This document shows, piece by piece, positions 25,083-34,426 of a stretch of 64,000 nucleotides of DNA. Made by a program: the position numbers and the translations under genes. The notes beneath the pieces were generated by a model. The model ran no database searches. It saw nothing but the letters and a program-made list of their open reading frames with translations, and was not told the origin of the DNA. The DNA is from a bacterium (GTDB lineage Bacteria > Desulfobacterota > DSWW01). The stretch's first letter is position 1; each line of letters begins with the position of its first letter. The stretch spans positions 124,001 to 188,000 of the forward strand of contig JANQFG010000208.1 of assembly GCA_028277985.1 (NCBI GenBank), read 5' to 3'.

Positions 25083-26066
25083 TCAGTCCAGAATTGCAGC
25101 GAATTTCTGTCGGTAGGCTCTGGGCGAGAGGCTCGTGGCCTTCTTGAAGAGTCGGCTGAAGGAGCGGCTGTCTTCATACCCTACCTGGGAAGTGATCTCA
25201 TCAAACGAATCCCGAGTGGATTCGAGTTTCGTCTTTGCCGCTTCGATTCTCAGCCTCTGGAGATAGATGTTGAAACTGTCGCCGGTGGCATTCTTGAACC
25301 GGCGTGAGAAGCTTCTCTTGCTCATCCCCCACTTGCCGGCCATAGAGTCAGCCGTGATGTTCGTCGAATAATGGCTCTCCAACCATTCCTGAACATCCAG
25401 GATCTCCTTGTCCTCGTGGCCTTTCTGTTGTTGGAAGACCAGGTACGGAGCCTGAGAGCTTCGATTCTTGTCGATCAGGAACATCTTGGAAACCTGGACG
25501 GCCGTTTCATGGTCGCAGTATCTCTCGATCAGATAGATGACGAGTTCCCGAAAGGAATAGGTCGATCCCGCACAAACCGTATCGCCGTTGTCAACAATGA
25601 TTCGTTGAAGATTGAGCTCGACCTCCGGGTACATGTCTTCGAATTGTGAAGCAACGCTCTGGTTGGTCGTCGCAGGCCTCCCATCCAGCAAACCGGTTTC
25701 AGCGATAAAGAAAGCCCCCGTGCAGACGGATGCGAGAACGGCCTTCCTTTCATGATGGTGCTTGAGCCAGGGAAAGACACTGCGGTTCTGTTCGATGGCA
25801 CTCGGCAAAGGGATCGCCACGGGAGGGATGATGATGATATCCGTTGATTCCACATCATCGATCGATCGTTGGGGCATGACAGGGACCAGATTGAAGCTGT
25901 TGACGCTCTCTCCGGTCGGAGTGGCAATGTCGACATGGAAGAACGGGAAGCCTTCGGTCGGATGGGACCCGACCCGACACGCATTGGCAATCGTGAGTAT
26001 ATCGAGAAGACCGATCACGCCTGAGGCCATGCATCCCTCGACCGCCAGTATCGTCACTCGCTTCAT
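25083..26066 (-). CDS. AraC-family regulator with DJ-1/PfpI amidotransferase-like domain (GlxA type)
   Basis: 327-residue regulator. Residues 1-185 are a DJ-1/PfpI-like domain with VLASVCTGAFFIAETGLLDGRPAT, including the nucleophile-elbow cysteine; residues ~225-327 are a double helix-turn-helix AraC domain (MAGKWGMSKRSFSRRFKNAT and QVGYEDSRSFSRLFKKAT). GlxA-type proteins sense small metabolites and usually activate neighbouring catabolic genes. GGAAGAGGAA precedes the ATG. Another AraC protein follows at 26145 in the same orientation, but with a different sensor domain, so they are not simple duplicates. Confidence 0.92.
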   Translation of the reverse strand: MKRVTILAVEGCMASGVIGLLDILTIANACRVGSHPTEGFPFFHVDIATPTGESVNSFNLVPVMPQRSIDDVESTDIIIIPPVAIPLPSAIEQNRSVFPWLKHHHERKAVLASVCTGAFFIAETGLLDGRPATTNQSVASQFEDMYPEVELNLQRIIVDNGDTVCAGSTYSFRELVIYLIERYCDHETAVQVSKMFLIDKNRSSQAPYLVFQQQKGHEDKEILDVQEWLESHYSTNITADSMAGKWGMSKRSFSRRFKNATGDSFNIYLQRLRIEAAKTKLESTRDSFDEITSQVGYEDSRSFSRLFKKATSLSPRAYRQKFAAILD

Positions 26067-26144
26067 TTCCTCTTCCTACCTGTTCTCACGTTAATTCTGA
26101 GCGGTTTCCTGCTCATCCAGCCCTGGGACCCTTATTGCCCGAGA

Positions 26145-27146
26145 TCATCGGAAATGGGTGGGGGATCTTCCTGTCCAGCTCTTGAAGGCTCTGCGGAAAG
26201 CGCTGACCTCCGAGTATCCCAATAGAAACGCGATTTCGGTAATGGACAGGTTGTTGTTTTCGAGATAGTTCAGAGCGATATCCTTCTTCAGTCCGTTCAT
26301 GAGGGCCTGAAAGGTCAGTCCCTCCTTCTTCAGCTTTCGTGTGAGTGTCCAACGACTCATATTGAGCCGGCCCGCAATCATTTCGATATCCACCGTGCCC
26401 TTGGGTAGATTCTCTATCGCGAGCTTCATGACCTCGTTCTTGAATCCTGTCCATTCCTCGAGCTCCCGCATCAGGCCGTCGGCATGCTGTGCCATGATCT
26501 CCTTGATATAGGACTGACTCCTCGGGATCACCGTCTTCAGGTCTTCTCGACGAAAGACCATCACATCCTTGTCCTGATGAAACCGCAAGGGTGAACAGAG
26601 TATCTTCTGATAGATTTCCAGATCGTCCGGTTTCGGATAGCTGAACCGGATTTCCAGCGGAGTCAGATCCTCCTGGACCAGTTCCCGCAGCACGGTGACG
26701 ATCGACGAAAAGGCCAACTCCACGGTCATCCGGTTGTATGAATTGTATGTCGGTATCTTGATGGAATGCTCTATCCGGAAGGTGTTGCCGCTGCCGGAGG
26801 TCTTGAAATCAGAGACCGCGTAGAGAATCCGCTGATACCGGACGAACTGATCGACGACTTCGGCCACATTCTCACAGTTCCGAAAGATGTGGCCGCACAC
26901 ACCGAGTCGCTCGAGCGTGATCTGGGTGCCCAGCCTGAGGGGAACGTCGGCACCCAGGAGCGCCACCCCTTTCTCGATCATCTTGAGATTGTTGAGAAAC
27001 GGCACCCGGGTGTCGATGACTTCGAGATCCTTCTCCGAGAACCCCAGGGTCTCCTCGAGCGAGGCCCGGGACGCACCGAAGGCCGCCAGGGCTCTGAAAT
27101 GGCCAAGGACCGCCGCGGCATCGATCGTCAGGGACTCCTGCATCAT
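26145..27146 (-). CDS. AraC-family regulator with arabinose-binding-like N-terminal domain (OruR/ArgR type)
   Basis: 333 residues. The first ~200 match the AraC_binding_2 (Arabinose_bd) sensor found in OruR-like regulators (LRLGTQITLERLGVCGHIFRNC, VDQFVRYQRI), and residues ~240-333 form the AraC helix-turn-helix pair (IAGRLNMSRWTLTRKLKKEG and LLGYSEVSAFRRAFKSWTGRSP). The ATG at 27146 has GGAG nine bases ahead; the more upstream in-frame TTG start has no ribosome site. It is transcribed away from the MFS gene at 27280, and the 133-base gap between them should hold its operator, so the MFS and ketopantoate-reductase-like pair is the likely target. Confidence 0.9.
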   Translation of the reverse strand: MMQESLTIDAAAVLGHFRALAAFGASRASLEETLGFSEKDLEVIDTRVPFLNNLKMIEKGVALLGADVPLRLGTQITLERLGVCGHIFRNCENVAEVVDQFVRYQRILYAVSDFKTSGSGNTFRIEHSIKIPTYNSYNRMTVELAFSSIVTVLRELVQEDLTPLEIRFSYPKPDDLEIYQKILCSPLRFHQDKDVMVFRREDLKTVIPRSQSYIKEIMAQHADGLMRELEEWTGFKNEVMKLAIENLPKGTVDIEMIAGRLNMSRWTLTRKLKKEGLTFQALMNGLKKDIALNYLENNNLSITEIAFLLGYSEVSAFRRAFKSWTGRSPTHFR

Positions 27147-27279
27147 CGCGAATCTCCGTGCTCCCGAATGTCCTCTTTCTGCCCCCAACCAGCCTTGTGC
27201 TGTTGAGTGGTCGTACTAGACTTGGAGAGTAGGTCCGCATCTTCGTGATCTGACACTACTCCAATTATCGGGGAAGAAG

Positions 27280-28611
27280 ATGAAAAATCAAGAATATGGT
27301 CGTTCCTCTGATTTCCGAGTCGGAGGCGGCAGAGCAACCTATGTTTTGTTGATCTGCTCGCTGCTCTGGATGGTGAGTTTCATGCACCGCCAGCTGCTCT
27401 CGGTCGTCCTGGAGCCGATGAAAATCGACCTCGGCCTGACAGATGCACAGGCGGGGTGGATCTCCACCGCACTGTTTCTCGGGGTGGCCCTCTTTGCGGT
27501 CCCGGCCTCCTATTGGGCCGACCGCTGGAGTCGAAAGAAGGCGATCGGCCTGATGGCGGTCATATGGAGTACGGCAACCTTCGTGACGGGGTTGGGCAAG
27601 TCCTTCTCCGTCTTTCTGCCCCGGCTCGCCACCGGAATCGGGCAGGCCGGATTCTCTTCCGCCGGGTTGGCCCTGATCAGCACCAGCTACCCCGAAGAGG
27701 TCAGGGGCAAGAAGATGGGGTTCTTCAATCTGTTCCAGGTGGTCGGAATATCCGTCGGCTCGATCGTCGGCGGATATCTATCGGTCAACTTTGGCGGCTG
27801 GAGGACACCCTTCTTCTTCTTTGCGGCCCCAGGGCTCATTCTGGGAGCGCTCGCCTTCTTCATGCAGGACTATCGATCTGTCGAGACAACCGGCCAAGGA
27901 AACAGAGGCCCGGGTTTGGTCCACAACTTGCGAAGGCTCGTAGGGATTCCGACACTGAGCTGGTTCTATGCGGGATATACCATGTTCACGGCCATGGGCG
28001 TCGCCGTGCTGGCATGGTTCCCTGCGCTGGCAATGCGCAGATTCGGCGTTGACGAGAGCGTTGCCGGGCTCTTCATGGCCCTCATCGCTCTGTTCTCCTT
28101 GATCGGTGCAATCTCCGGCGGCATACTGGCCGACAGGTGGCAGAAGAATCATCCTGCGGGGAGGATGAGGTTTGCCGCATTCATGGCCATCGTATGCACC
28201 TTCTCCTCCCTTTCGGTGCTGGTCTGCATGTTCCTGCTCCATGGCGGGTCCTATCGCGAACCGAGCATCTGGCTCACATTCGGTCTTCTTTCGCTTCCCT
28301 TGTTTGGTGCTGCCGTGGCCGCCGTCAACCCGCCGGTCATGGCAGTCACCCAATCGGTCGTAGCGCAGGATCTCAAGGGAATGGCCTGGGGTCTGGGAGT
28401 GAGCCTCGTCATGATCCTGGGGGGTGCATGGTCGCCGACCGCCACCGGATATCTCTCCGACTGGTTCGGCGGGAACGCGAGGGGGTTGGCACAGGCTCTC
28501 ATTGCAATGAGTATGTTGGGATTCGGCGGATTCTACTGCTTCTTACGGTCGTCATCCCATTATCCGGTGGATGCCCGAAAGGTGCTGGACGGCCAGTCGT
28601 CTCCGATTTGA
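27280..28611 (+). CDS. Major facilitator superfamily transporter
   Basis: 443-residue carrier with 12 predicted transmembrane segments. The loop after helix 2 has ASYWADRWSRKKAIG, the MFS motif A, and the second half repeats it as GGILADRWQKN. The pattern resembles organic-anion symporters of the D-galactonate/glycerol-phosphate type. GGGGAAGAAG lies just before the ATG. The gene is divergent from an AraC regulator and followed 47 bases later by a ketopantoate-reductase-like gene; together they may import and process a carboxylic acid. The substrate is unknown. Confidence 0.9.
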   Translation: MKNQEYGRSSDFRVGGGRATYVLLICSLLWMVSFMHRQLLSVVLEPMKIDLGLTDAQAGWISTALFLGVALFAVPASYWADRWSRKKAIGLMAVIWSTATFVTGLGKSFSVFLPRLATGIGQAGFSSAGLALISTSYPEEVRGKKMGFFNLFQVVGISVGSIVGGYLSVNFGGWRTPFFFFAAPGLILGALAFFMQDYRSVETTGQGNRGPGLVHNLRRLVGIPTLSWFYAGYTMFTAMGVAVLAWFPALAMRRFGVDESVAGLFMALIALFSLIGAISGGILADRWQKNHPAGRMRFAAFMAIVCTFSSLSVLVCMFLLHGGSYREPSIWLTFGLLSLPLFGAAVAAVNPPVMAVTQSVVAQDLKGMAWGLGVSLVMILGGAWSPTATGYLSDWFGGNARGLAQALIAMSMLGFGGFYCFLRSSSHYPVDARKVLDGQSSPI

Positions 28612-28658
28612 TTTCGCAGACACGGTTGCCTAAGGACAAGAACCGAAGGAGAGAGGGT

Positions 28659-29669
28659 ATGAGTTCGAGGGAGAAACTGGTTGTCATCGGAGCGGGTGCC
28701 GTCGGAAGCCTGGTCGGCGGAATCCTCGCTCGTGCAGGCGAAGATGTCACTCTGATCGGCCGGAAGAGCCATATCGGGGCTATTCAAAACAACGGGTTGA
28801 GGGTCGACGGGGTTGCAGGTGACTTCACCGTTCGCATCGATACTGCAGAGAAGCTGGACTTCAAACCGGACATCCTCTTCCTGGCCGCAAAAACACAGGA
28901 TGTAGAAGAAATATGCCGGGACATAAGACCCTTCGTAACCAACGTCCCGGTCGTATTGATGCAGAACGGGGTGCGCGCCACGGACATTGCCGCCTCCATA
29001 CTCGGCGAAGAGAACCTCGTCTCCTGCATTCTGCTCCTGAACGCACAATTCACAAAGGACGGCGCCGTTTCTTATGTGAACCGGAACTCGACCGTCATCG
29101 GCGGGCCCTTCGACAAGAACCCTGACTCCATCGCGAGGATTCAGTCCCTGCTGAACCACGTGTCCGACACCACGATCAGCAAGAACATACGCGGCGCACA
29201 ATGGACCAAGCTTTTCATCAACGCGATGAGCAACAGCGTCGATGCGATGACCGGATTGACCCTGGGCGAATACGCAAAGAGTTACCGGGTTAGAAGGATC
29301 GCTGCGAAGATCCTAAAGGAAGCCTTGCAGACCGTTGAGGCGGCAGGCATCGAATTGGAGGAGCTCCCGGGGATTCCTATTGCATCCTTCAAAAGGATCA
29401 TCCGAATGCCCACACCCATAGCCGCCGTGGTCCTGAAGTTTGCCCTGACTTCAAAGGGCAGCTCGGATATCATCACCTCAACGCTTCAGAGTATCCGAAA
29501 GGGAAAGAGGACGGAGATCGACTATATCAACGGGGAGTTTGTGAAACTGGGAAGAGAGATCGGTGTTCCAACGCCCTACAATTCCAAGGTCGTCGAGCTC
29601 ATTCATGAGATAGAGGAATCTCACGTCTTCTACTCGCCTAAAGACTTGAGCAGGCTCTTTCGTGGATAG
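28659..29669 (+). CDS. Ketopantoate reductase (PanE/ApbA) family oxidoreductase
   Basis: 336-residue NAD(P)H-dependent 2-oxoacid reductase homologue. N-terminal Rossmann motif VVIGAGAVGSLVGGILARAG, the middle LMQNGV strand, the catalytic lysine region GAQWTKLFINAMSNSVDA, and the C-terminal KGKRTEIDYINGEFVKLGRE with the substrate-binding Asn/Glu are all present. The true start is ATG 28659 with AAGGAGA before it; longer in-frame readings overlap the MFS gene. PanE-family members often act on 2-oxo acids other than ketopantoate, and the location next to a carrier and an AraC regulator suggests a catabolic rather than pantothenate role. Confidence 0.88.
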   Translation: MSSREKLVVIGAGAVGSLVGGILARAGEDVTLIGRKSHIGAIQNNGLRVDGVAGDFTVRIDTAEKLDFKPDILFLAAKTQDVEEICRDIRPFVTNVPVVLMQNGVRATDIAASILGEENLVSCILLLNAQFTKDGAVSYVNRNSTVIGGPFDKNPDSIARIQSLLNHVSDTTISKNIRGAQWTKLFINAMSNSVDAMTGLTLGEYAKSYRVRRIAAKILKEALQTVEAAGIELEELPGIPIASFKRIIRMPTPIAAVVLKFALTSKGSSDIITSTLQSIRKGKRTEIDYINGEFVKLGREIGVPTPYNSKVVELIHEIEESHVFYSPKDLSRLFRG

Positions 29670-29708
29670 CCTGGAAAGTCCCCCGACTCGGACCGGCGCC
29701 ATGAGACG

Positions 29709-30773
29709 CTAATCGTCGAGATCGTAGAAGTAGTCCTTATTGGTCAGCCCCTCAGTCTCTTCCTCCTCGACTTCGGGTCGCTGAAGGTGGCTGGGCAGGT
29801 CGTCCCGATGCTTGTGAATGAATTCGACCTGGTCCTCCAGATCGTTGGTCTCCTCTTCCCAGTAGCTTTCGGTCCCGAAATGGGGAAAAGCGGCGGGAAA
29901 AGCCGGATCCTCCCAGCGCCTGGCAATCCATCCCGCATATCGGATGTAGCGTAAGCTCCGAAGAGGTTCGATGAGCCGGAGCCAGGCAGGTTCGAACTCT
30001 CGGAACGTTCTGTAAGCGTCCAGAAAAACATCGCGCTGACGCAGACCCTCCTGGTCCCTGGCCGGGACGAGCATCCAGACATCCTGCACGGCCGGCCCCT
30101 TCAGGAAGTCATCAAAATCAAGAACAAACAGTCCCTCGGTGCCGTTCAAGAGGTTCCCGAAGTGGCAATCCCCGTGGATCCTGTGGAAAGGAACCTCGGC
30201 CGACAGTGTGTCATAAATGGTCACGATTTCCTGTACCGCCTCGCTGTAACGATGCACCAGCTGGCCCGGGAGAAAACCGTTTTCCTTTAGAAAGGCCAGG
30301 GGCTCCCGGCCGTATGTTTCACCTGTCAGAGCGGGCCGTTGTTCAATGGGCCGGGCCGCTCCAACATTATGAATGCGGGCCAGCAAACGGCCCATGACTC
30401 GCAGGTTTTCATCCCCTAATTCATCAGCGGCCCTTCCCCCGGTGCGAGGCCAGATAGCATAGTAGATCCCTTGCGTCTTCCGGAGGGTGGAACCGTCGTT
30501 GAAATGGAGGGGGGCACAGACCGGGATTTCGTCAGCCTGAAGCTGGAGCAGATAGGAATGTTCCTCCAGAATCTGCTCCTCGTTCCAGCGGCCCGGACGA
30601 TAGAATTTGCTCACCACGTGGGACCCGTCATCGAGCTTCAGATCGTAGACCCTGTTTTCATAGCTGTTGAGGGCCATACAGTGTCCGGTCGGGTTCAGGC
30701 CGGCGGTCTCAATGGCCTGAAGGACCACTTCCGGGGTCAGTTGGTAGAAGAAATCGTCCATCTGGGAGTCCAT
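29709..30773 (-). CDS. srkA: Stress-response kinase A-like Ser/Thr protein kinase (SrkA/YihE/RdoA)
   Basis: 354 residues with an APH/choline-kinase-type fold. The catalytic segment HRIHGDCHFGNLL and the metal-binding LDFDDFLKG are intact, and the N-terminus (LNSYENRVYDLKLDDGSHVVSKFYRPGRWNEEQ) is distinctive for SrkA/RdoA, a cytoplasmic kinase that protects cells under envelope or oxidative stress. E. coli SrkA is 328 residues; the extra here is an acidic C-terminal tail. The gene stands alone on the minus strand between plus-strand genes, with no obvious functional link to them. Confidence 0.9.
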   Translation of the reverse strand: MDSQMDDFFYQLTPEVVLQAIETAGLNPTGHCMALNSYENRVYDLKLDDGSHVVSKFYRPGRWNEEQILEEHSYLLQLQADEIPVCAPLHFNDGSTLRKTQGIYYAIWPRTGGRAADELGDENLRVMGRLLARIHNVGAARPIEQRPALTGETYGREPLAFLKENGFLPGQLVHRYSEAVQEIVTIYDTLSAEVPFHRIHGDCHFGNLLNGTEGLFVLDFDDFLKGPAVQDVWMLVPARDQEGLRQRDVFLDAYRTFREFEPAWLRLIEPLRSLRYIRYAGWIARRWEDPAFPAAFPHFGTESYWEEETNDLEDQVEFIHKHRDDLPSHLQRPEVEEEETEGLTNKDYFYDLDD

Positions 30774-30924
30774 ATCGATTCGCCTCGGAGGTTCTCATGC
30801 ATTGCAGAACGTGCAACACGTTCTAGGGCCGGCGTGTAAGAACATGACCATGCGGACACCCGCCCGGTTTCCAATCATTGTGCATCGAAGAGCAGAAGAA
30901 TGAAAGGCCTCAGGGCACGAATGT

Positions 30925-30986
30925 GGGGTCGGACCCAGCCATGTCCCTGGAATCGTAAGCAGATCCGGGGTCGGACCCTGCCATGT
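30925..30986 (+). repeat. Direct repeat of a 20-base GGGTCGGACCC element
   Basis: GGGGTCGGACCCAGCCATGT (30925-30944) recurs 42 bases later as GGGGTCGGACCCTGCCATGT (30967-30986), one change. The core GGGTCGGACCC is itself nearly palindromic, as in REP-type repeats. The rest of the 350-base gap between the kinase and the enolase-superfamily gene shows no gene. Confidence 0.75.
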
Positions 30987-31026
30987 ACTCGAAAATGAAG
31001 GAAACAGATTCGGCAGGCTCTTTCGT

Positions 31027-31056
31027 TTGACACACGATTCCGTCTAACCCTATTCT
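31027..31056 (+). promoter_or_regulatory. Possible sigma-70 promoter
   Basis: TTGACA (31027-31032), 18-base spacer, TATTCT (31051-31056), about 70 bases before the enolase-superfamily gene. Confidence 0.4.
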
Positions 31057-31123
31057 GGATTTGCCCGGCAGAGAATTTCTCACGCGGCGTATCTCAAACC
31101 CGTGCTTCGAATGGATGAATTCC

Positions 31124-32314
31124 ATGAGCCGGCCTGATCATGTCGACGCACCTCGAATCGAACGTATCGAGCTCGTGCCGCTCTTTGTGCCCTTTCACGA
31201 CATCGTCAGAGAGGCGATGAAAGCCGGATCCGGTGGCCTCGGCATGGCGATCCCTGCGGAAGAGGCGTGGGAAGGCGGCGACTTCGTCATCTGCAAGCTC
31301 GTGGCGGAAGATGGCAACATCGGCCTTGGAGAGGCCTTTGTCTGGCTGCCGGAGACCGGGGTCTCGCCGGCGCAAATCATCGATAGCACGGAACACGCTC
31401 TCTCGAGATACGTTCTCAACGAAGACCCCTTTCGCGTCGACCGCATACGGGATCGCATGGATGCCAACGTGGCACGCTCCGAAGTCGCCAAGGGCATGCT
31501 CGACATGGCCTGCTACGATTTGATGGGCCGCGTCTCGGGCCACTCGTCGGCTCACTTCATGGGTGGACGCACAGTGGATGAAATACCGCTCGCGGCGCTG
31601 GTGCCACTCATGGATCCCAAGACCATGGTGGATTTGGCCGAAGATTTCCATGCGGCCGGTGTTCAGACACTCAGGATCAAGCTCGGAAACAGCATCGAGG
31701 AAGACAAGCTCATCATGGGTTCATTGAGGGAGGCCCTGGGTGACGGGGTCCGTCTCCGGGTCGATTACAACCAGGCCTACACCCCTGAGGATGCGGTACT
31801 TGCCATCAAGGCGATCGAGCCCTTTGATGTCGATGTAGCCGAACAACCGGTGAGTGCGACCGACCCATTAGGGATGGCTTACGTTCAGAAGCGCGTTCTT
31901 ACACCCCTGATGGCCCACGAGGGTTGCTTCTCGCTCAGCGATATCCTGGTTCTCATCGAGCTGGACGCGATTCGCGTTGTGGGCATCAACGCGGAGAGAC
32001 CGGGCGGGGTCACCCATGCGCTCCGGGCAATCGACTATGCCACCCAACGCGGCCTCGCCTCCCTCATACACAACCAGTCCCTGGGCGTAGGATCTGCCAT
32101 GCAGATTCATCTCGCTGCAGCGAAACAGGATGCTCTCGGGCACGACACGGACCTTTTTGGCCATATCATGATGGAAGACGACGTCATCACGGACCCGATC
32201 GACTATTCGGCCGGAACCGCCAAGGTCCCCTCCGGGCCGGGCTGGGGAATCGACCTGGATGAGGGCGCGCTGGACAGGTATGCGACCGGCCCAACCGTCA
32301 AAGTCGAGGTATAG
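31124..32314 (+). CDS. Mandelate racemase / muconate lactonizing enzyme family protein (enolase superfamily)
   Basis: 396-residue enzyme of the enolase superfamily, which abstracts the alpha-proton of a carboxylate. The capping domain is followed by a TIM barrel with the KxK-type base region TLRIKLGNS (Lys ~186), the metal ligands VDYNQAY (Asp), DVAEQPV (Glu) and MAHEG (acidic), and the distal SLIHNQSLGVGSAMQIHLAAA segment, an arrangement closest to the MLE subgroup. Start is uncertain: ATG 31124 or 31115. Seventeen bases separate it from the amidohydrolase gene, so both are one unit, probably acting on related cyclic or lactone-forming acids. The exact reaction cannot be assigned. Confidence 0.88.
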   Translation: MSRPDHVDAPRIERIELVPLFVPFHDIVREAMKAGSGGLGMAIPAEEAWEGGDFVICKLVAEDGNIGLGEAFVWLPETGVSPAQIIDSTEHALSRYVLNEDPFRVDRIRDRMDANVARSEVAKGMLDMACYDLMGRVSGHSSAHFMGGRTVDEIPLAALVPLMDPKTMVDLAEDFHAAGVQTLRIKLGNSIEEDKLIMGSLREALGDGVRLRVDYNQAYTPEDAVLAIKAIEPFDVDVAEQPVSATDPLGMAYVQKRVLTPLMAHEGCFSLSDILVLIELDAIRVVGINAERPGGVTHALRAIDYATQRGLASLIHNQSLGVGSAMQIHLAAAKQDALGHDTDLFGHIMMEDDVITDPIDYSAGTAKVPSGPGWGIDLDEGALDRYATGPTVKVEV

Positions 32315-32331
32315 AGAAAGAGGACACCGCT

Positions 32332-33930
32332 TTGGAGCAACTCTATTCTGGGGGCGAGATCTACACGGTCGATCCGGCGCATCCCTCTCCGGAAGCTGTG
32401 GCGGTTCGGGATGGCAAGATCGTCAAGGTCGGCTCCTGTGCCGAATGCGAACAAGCCCTCAGCCGTTTCGAATCGATCGATCTCGGGGGTCGTACGCTTC
32501 TGCCCGGCTTCATCGATACCCATCTCCATCCCACCTTGATCGTCTTCTTCGATATGAATGTCGACTTACGTCGGGCACGCACATTCGACGAAATCACTGC
32601 AAAGATGCGCACCGCCGCCAAAGAGGGGGAGAAAGGGGCCTGGACCTTTGGGCTCGATTTCGACGAGCAAAATCTCGACGATCCGAGAATGCCTACCCGC
32701 CACGACCTGGATCGCGCCTGCCCCGACCAGCCGGCTCTCATTCTGAAACACGACGGTCATTCTCTGGTGGCAAACACAAAGGCGATTCAAGCCGCTTCCA
32801 TCTCATCGGCTACTGCCGACCCCGAAGGGGGAGTCATCGACAGGGAGGGAGATGGTTTTCCCTCCGGGGTGTTTCGCGAGAACGCCAAGGAGTTGATCCT
32901 CTCGGCCGTACCCTTCCCGGATCTCCCGCAGCTCATGGACGGCGCAAAGACATCTTTCGAGAGGCTTGCATCCTTTGGCATCACGTCGATCGGCGCGGTA
33001 CTGCAGACAGACGAGGAAGGCCCTGCCTCAGCCTCAGGTGCATACGATATGATGGCCCTCGAACTCTTTCTGGACCATTTGCCGGTCAGTGTCTATGGCC
33101 TTCTCATTGCCCGCAGCGAAGAAAGAGTGGAAGAAGCCCTGAGGAGTCGAATCCATACGAACGAACCGGGAGGACACCGGATAGGCTGTCTCAAGATCTT
33201 TGCTGACGGCACGTTCGGTTCCTGTACCGCGTACATGAACCAACCTTTCAGTGACCATCCGGAGACATCCGGCTTCCTCGTCCACAGCCGGGAAGAAATA
33301 TATCGACGCATGGTCATGGCCCAGAGTGCGGGGCTTCAGATTGCGATTCACGCCATCGGCGACGCGGCGTCGAAGACCTGTGTAGAGCTCTATGCACGTC
33401 TTCTGAAGGAATACCCGAAGCAGGATCATCGACATCGCCTTGAGCACGCCTCTCAACTCGACGCTTCTCTCATTCGCGACATGGCTCGTCTCGGCATTGT
33501 GGTTTCTACCCAACCGCTCTTCATCCAGTCGGAGAAGCACTGGCTCGAAAAACGACTGGGTCCCGAACGACTTCGATGGACCTATCCGTATCGCTCGCTT
33601 CTGGATGCAGGCGTCAAGGTCGCGGGAGCTTCCGATGCTCCCGTTGAGTCACTCGATGTGCTGGACGCAATCCAGTGCGCAGTAACCCGGAAAGGCTTCG
33701 TGCCGGATCAGGGGGTCTCCGTCGAGGAGGCGATCCGGATGTTCACCATGGATGCGGCGTATGCTCAGTTCGAAGAAGCCGTGAAGGGAAGCATCTCCGT
33801 GGGGAAGAGAGCCGACTTCGTGATTCTCTCCGGCAATCCGGTCAAATTGCCGGTGGAGCAGATCGGGGAGCTTCGAGTCCAACGAACGATTCGGGCGGGG
33901 CAAACCACCTTCGAGAGGACAGACTTCTGA
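32332..33930 (+). CDS. Metal-dependent amidohydrolase (YtcJ-like)
   Basis: 532-residue amidohydrolase-superfamily protein. Metal-binding and catalytic residues are visible in order: HxH in GFIDTHLHPT, a lysine in CLKIFADGTFGS, His in IAIHAIGD, His in HRLEHAS and Asp in AGASDAP. The C-terminal segment VGKRADFVILSGNP is the family's end strand. YtcJ-type enzymes hydrolyse unknown amides or esters. The start is probably TTG 32332, because GAGGA lies about eight bases before it and the protein already begins with the family's first strand (LYSGGEIYTVDP). It is coupled to the enolase-superfamily gene. Confidence 0.88.
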   Translation: MEQLYSGGEIYTVDPAHPSPEAVAVRDGKIVKVGSCAECEQALSRFESIDLGGRTLLPGFIDTHLHPTLIVFFDMNVDLRRARTFDEITAKMRTAAKEGEKGAWTFGLDFDEQNLDDPRMPTRHDLDRACPDQPALILKHDGHSLVANTKAIQAASISSATADPEGGVIDREGDGFPSGVFRENAKELILSAVPFPDLPQLMDGAKTSFERLASFGITSIGAVLQTDEEGPASASGAYDMMALELFLDHLPVSVYGLLIARSEERVEEALRSRIHTNEPGGHRIGCLKIFADGTFGSCTAYMNQPFSDHPETSGFLVHSREEIYRRMVMAQSAGLQIAIHAIGDAASKTCVELYARLLKEYPKQDHRHRLEHASQLDASLIRDMARLGIVVSTQPLFIQSEKHWLEKRLGPERLRWTYPYRSLLDAGVKVAGASDAPVESLDVLDAIQCAVTRKGFVPDQGVSVEEAIRMFTMDAAYAQFEEAVKGSISVGKRADFVILSGNPVKLPVEQIGELRVQRTIRAGQTTFERTDF

Positions 33931-33994
33931 GCACTCCCCCAGAATCCCAACGGGGTTCATGCCTTATTTTACAATTTAATATCAATACTTTACA

Positions 33995-34007
33995 TTCACA
34001 TTGTGAA
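33995..34007. promoter_or_regulatory. AT-rich dyad TTCACA-T-TGTGAA
   Basis: A perfect 6-bp inverted repeat around one base in an AT-rich stretch between the amidohydrolase stop and the small minus-strand gene. Its sense is unclear: it could be an operator or part of a weak transcript end. The adjoining word GTGAAGTAGATT is repeated at about 55885 before the membrane-protein array. Confidence 0.3.
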
Positions 34008-34039
34008 GTAGATTATTAAAGGGTTCGGAGCCTTGCCCG

Positions 34040-34216
34040 TCAGAGGCCGACGAGCGTCCTGGCCTCGAAAGCCTTGTAGTGCGAAAACAAGACCCAACCG
34101 TAGAGACCGGCGGTCAGCAGCGCGAGCCCGACCAATCCCGTCTTCTCCGCTCCGAGTTTTCCCCTCGTCCACTTCGGCACATGGAAACGACCGCTCTGTG
34201 TCGTATGATTCTTCAT
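34040..34216 (-). CDS. Small single-helix membrane protein (58 aa), hypothetical
   Basis: Starts MKNHTTQSGRFHVPKWTRGK and contains one strong hydrophobic helix (TGLVGLALLTAGLYGWVLF, residues ~29-47) with basic residues before it, so it should sit in the inner membrane with its N-terminus inside. GGTGGG precedes the ATG. A longer in-frame reading (to 34327) has a low-quality N-terminus. It lies downstream of, and on the same strand as, the acyl-CoA dehydrogenase gene, possibly the last gene of that transcript. No family recognised; conservation in relatives would decide whether it is real. Confidence 0.5.
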   Translation of the reverse strand: MKNHTTQSGRFHVPKWTRGKLGAEKTGLVGLALLTAGLYGWVLFSHYKAFEARTLVGL

Positions 34217-34426
34217 TTTTCCCACCCCACTCAATATCGTGGATCCCTTCGGGCCCGAAATCGAACCCTCACCATATCGTGTGATGCGGGAACTCGCGCT
34301 CCGGTTTCCGCGCGAATGGAACTTCATTCGTCGTTGATGTAGTCCCCCACCGGATTTGCGTGTCCGTTCTCTACAGCAGCTACGGATGTTGCTGGGACAG
34401 ACTCAGTTCCGTAAAGAATGCATCGG

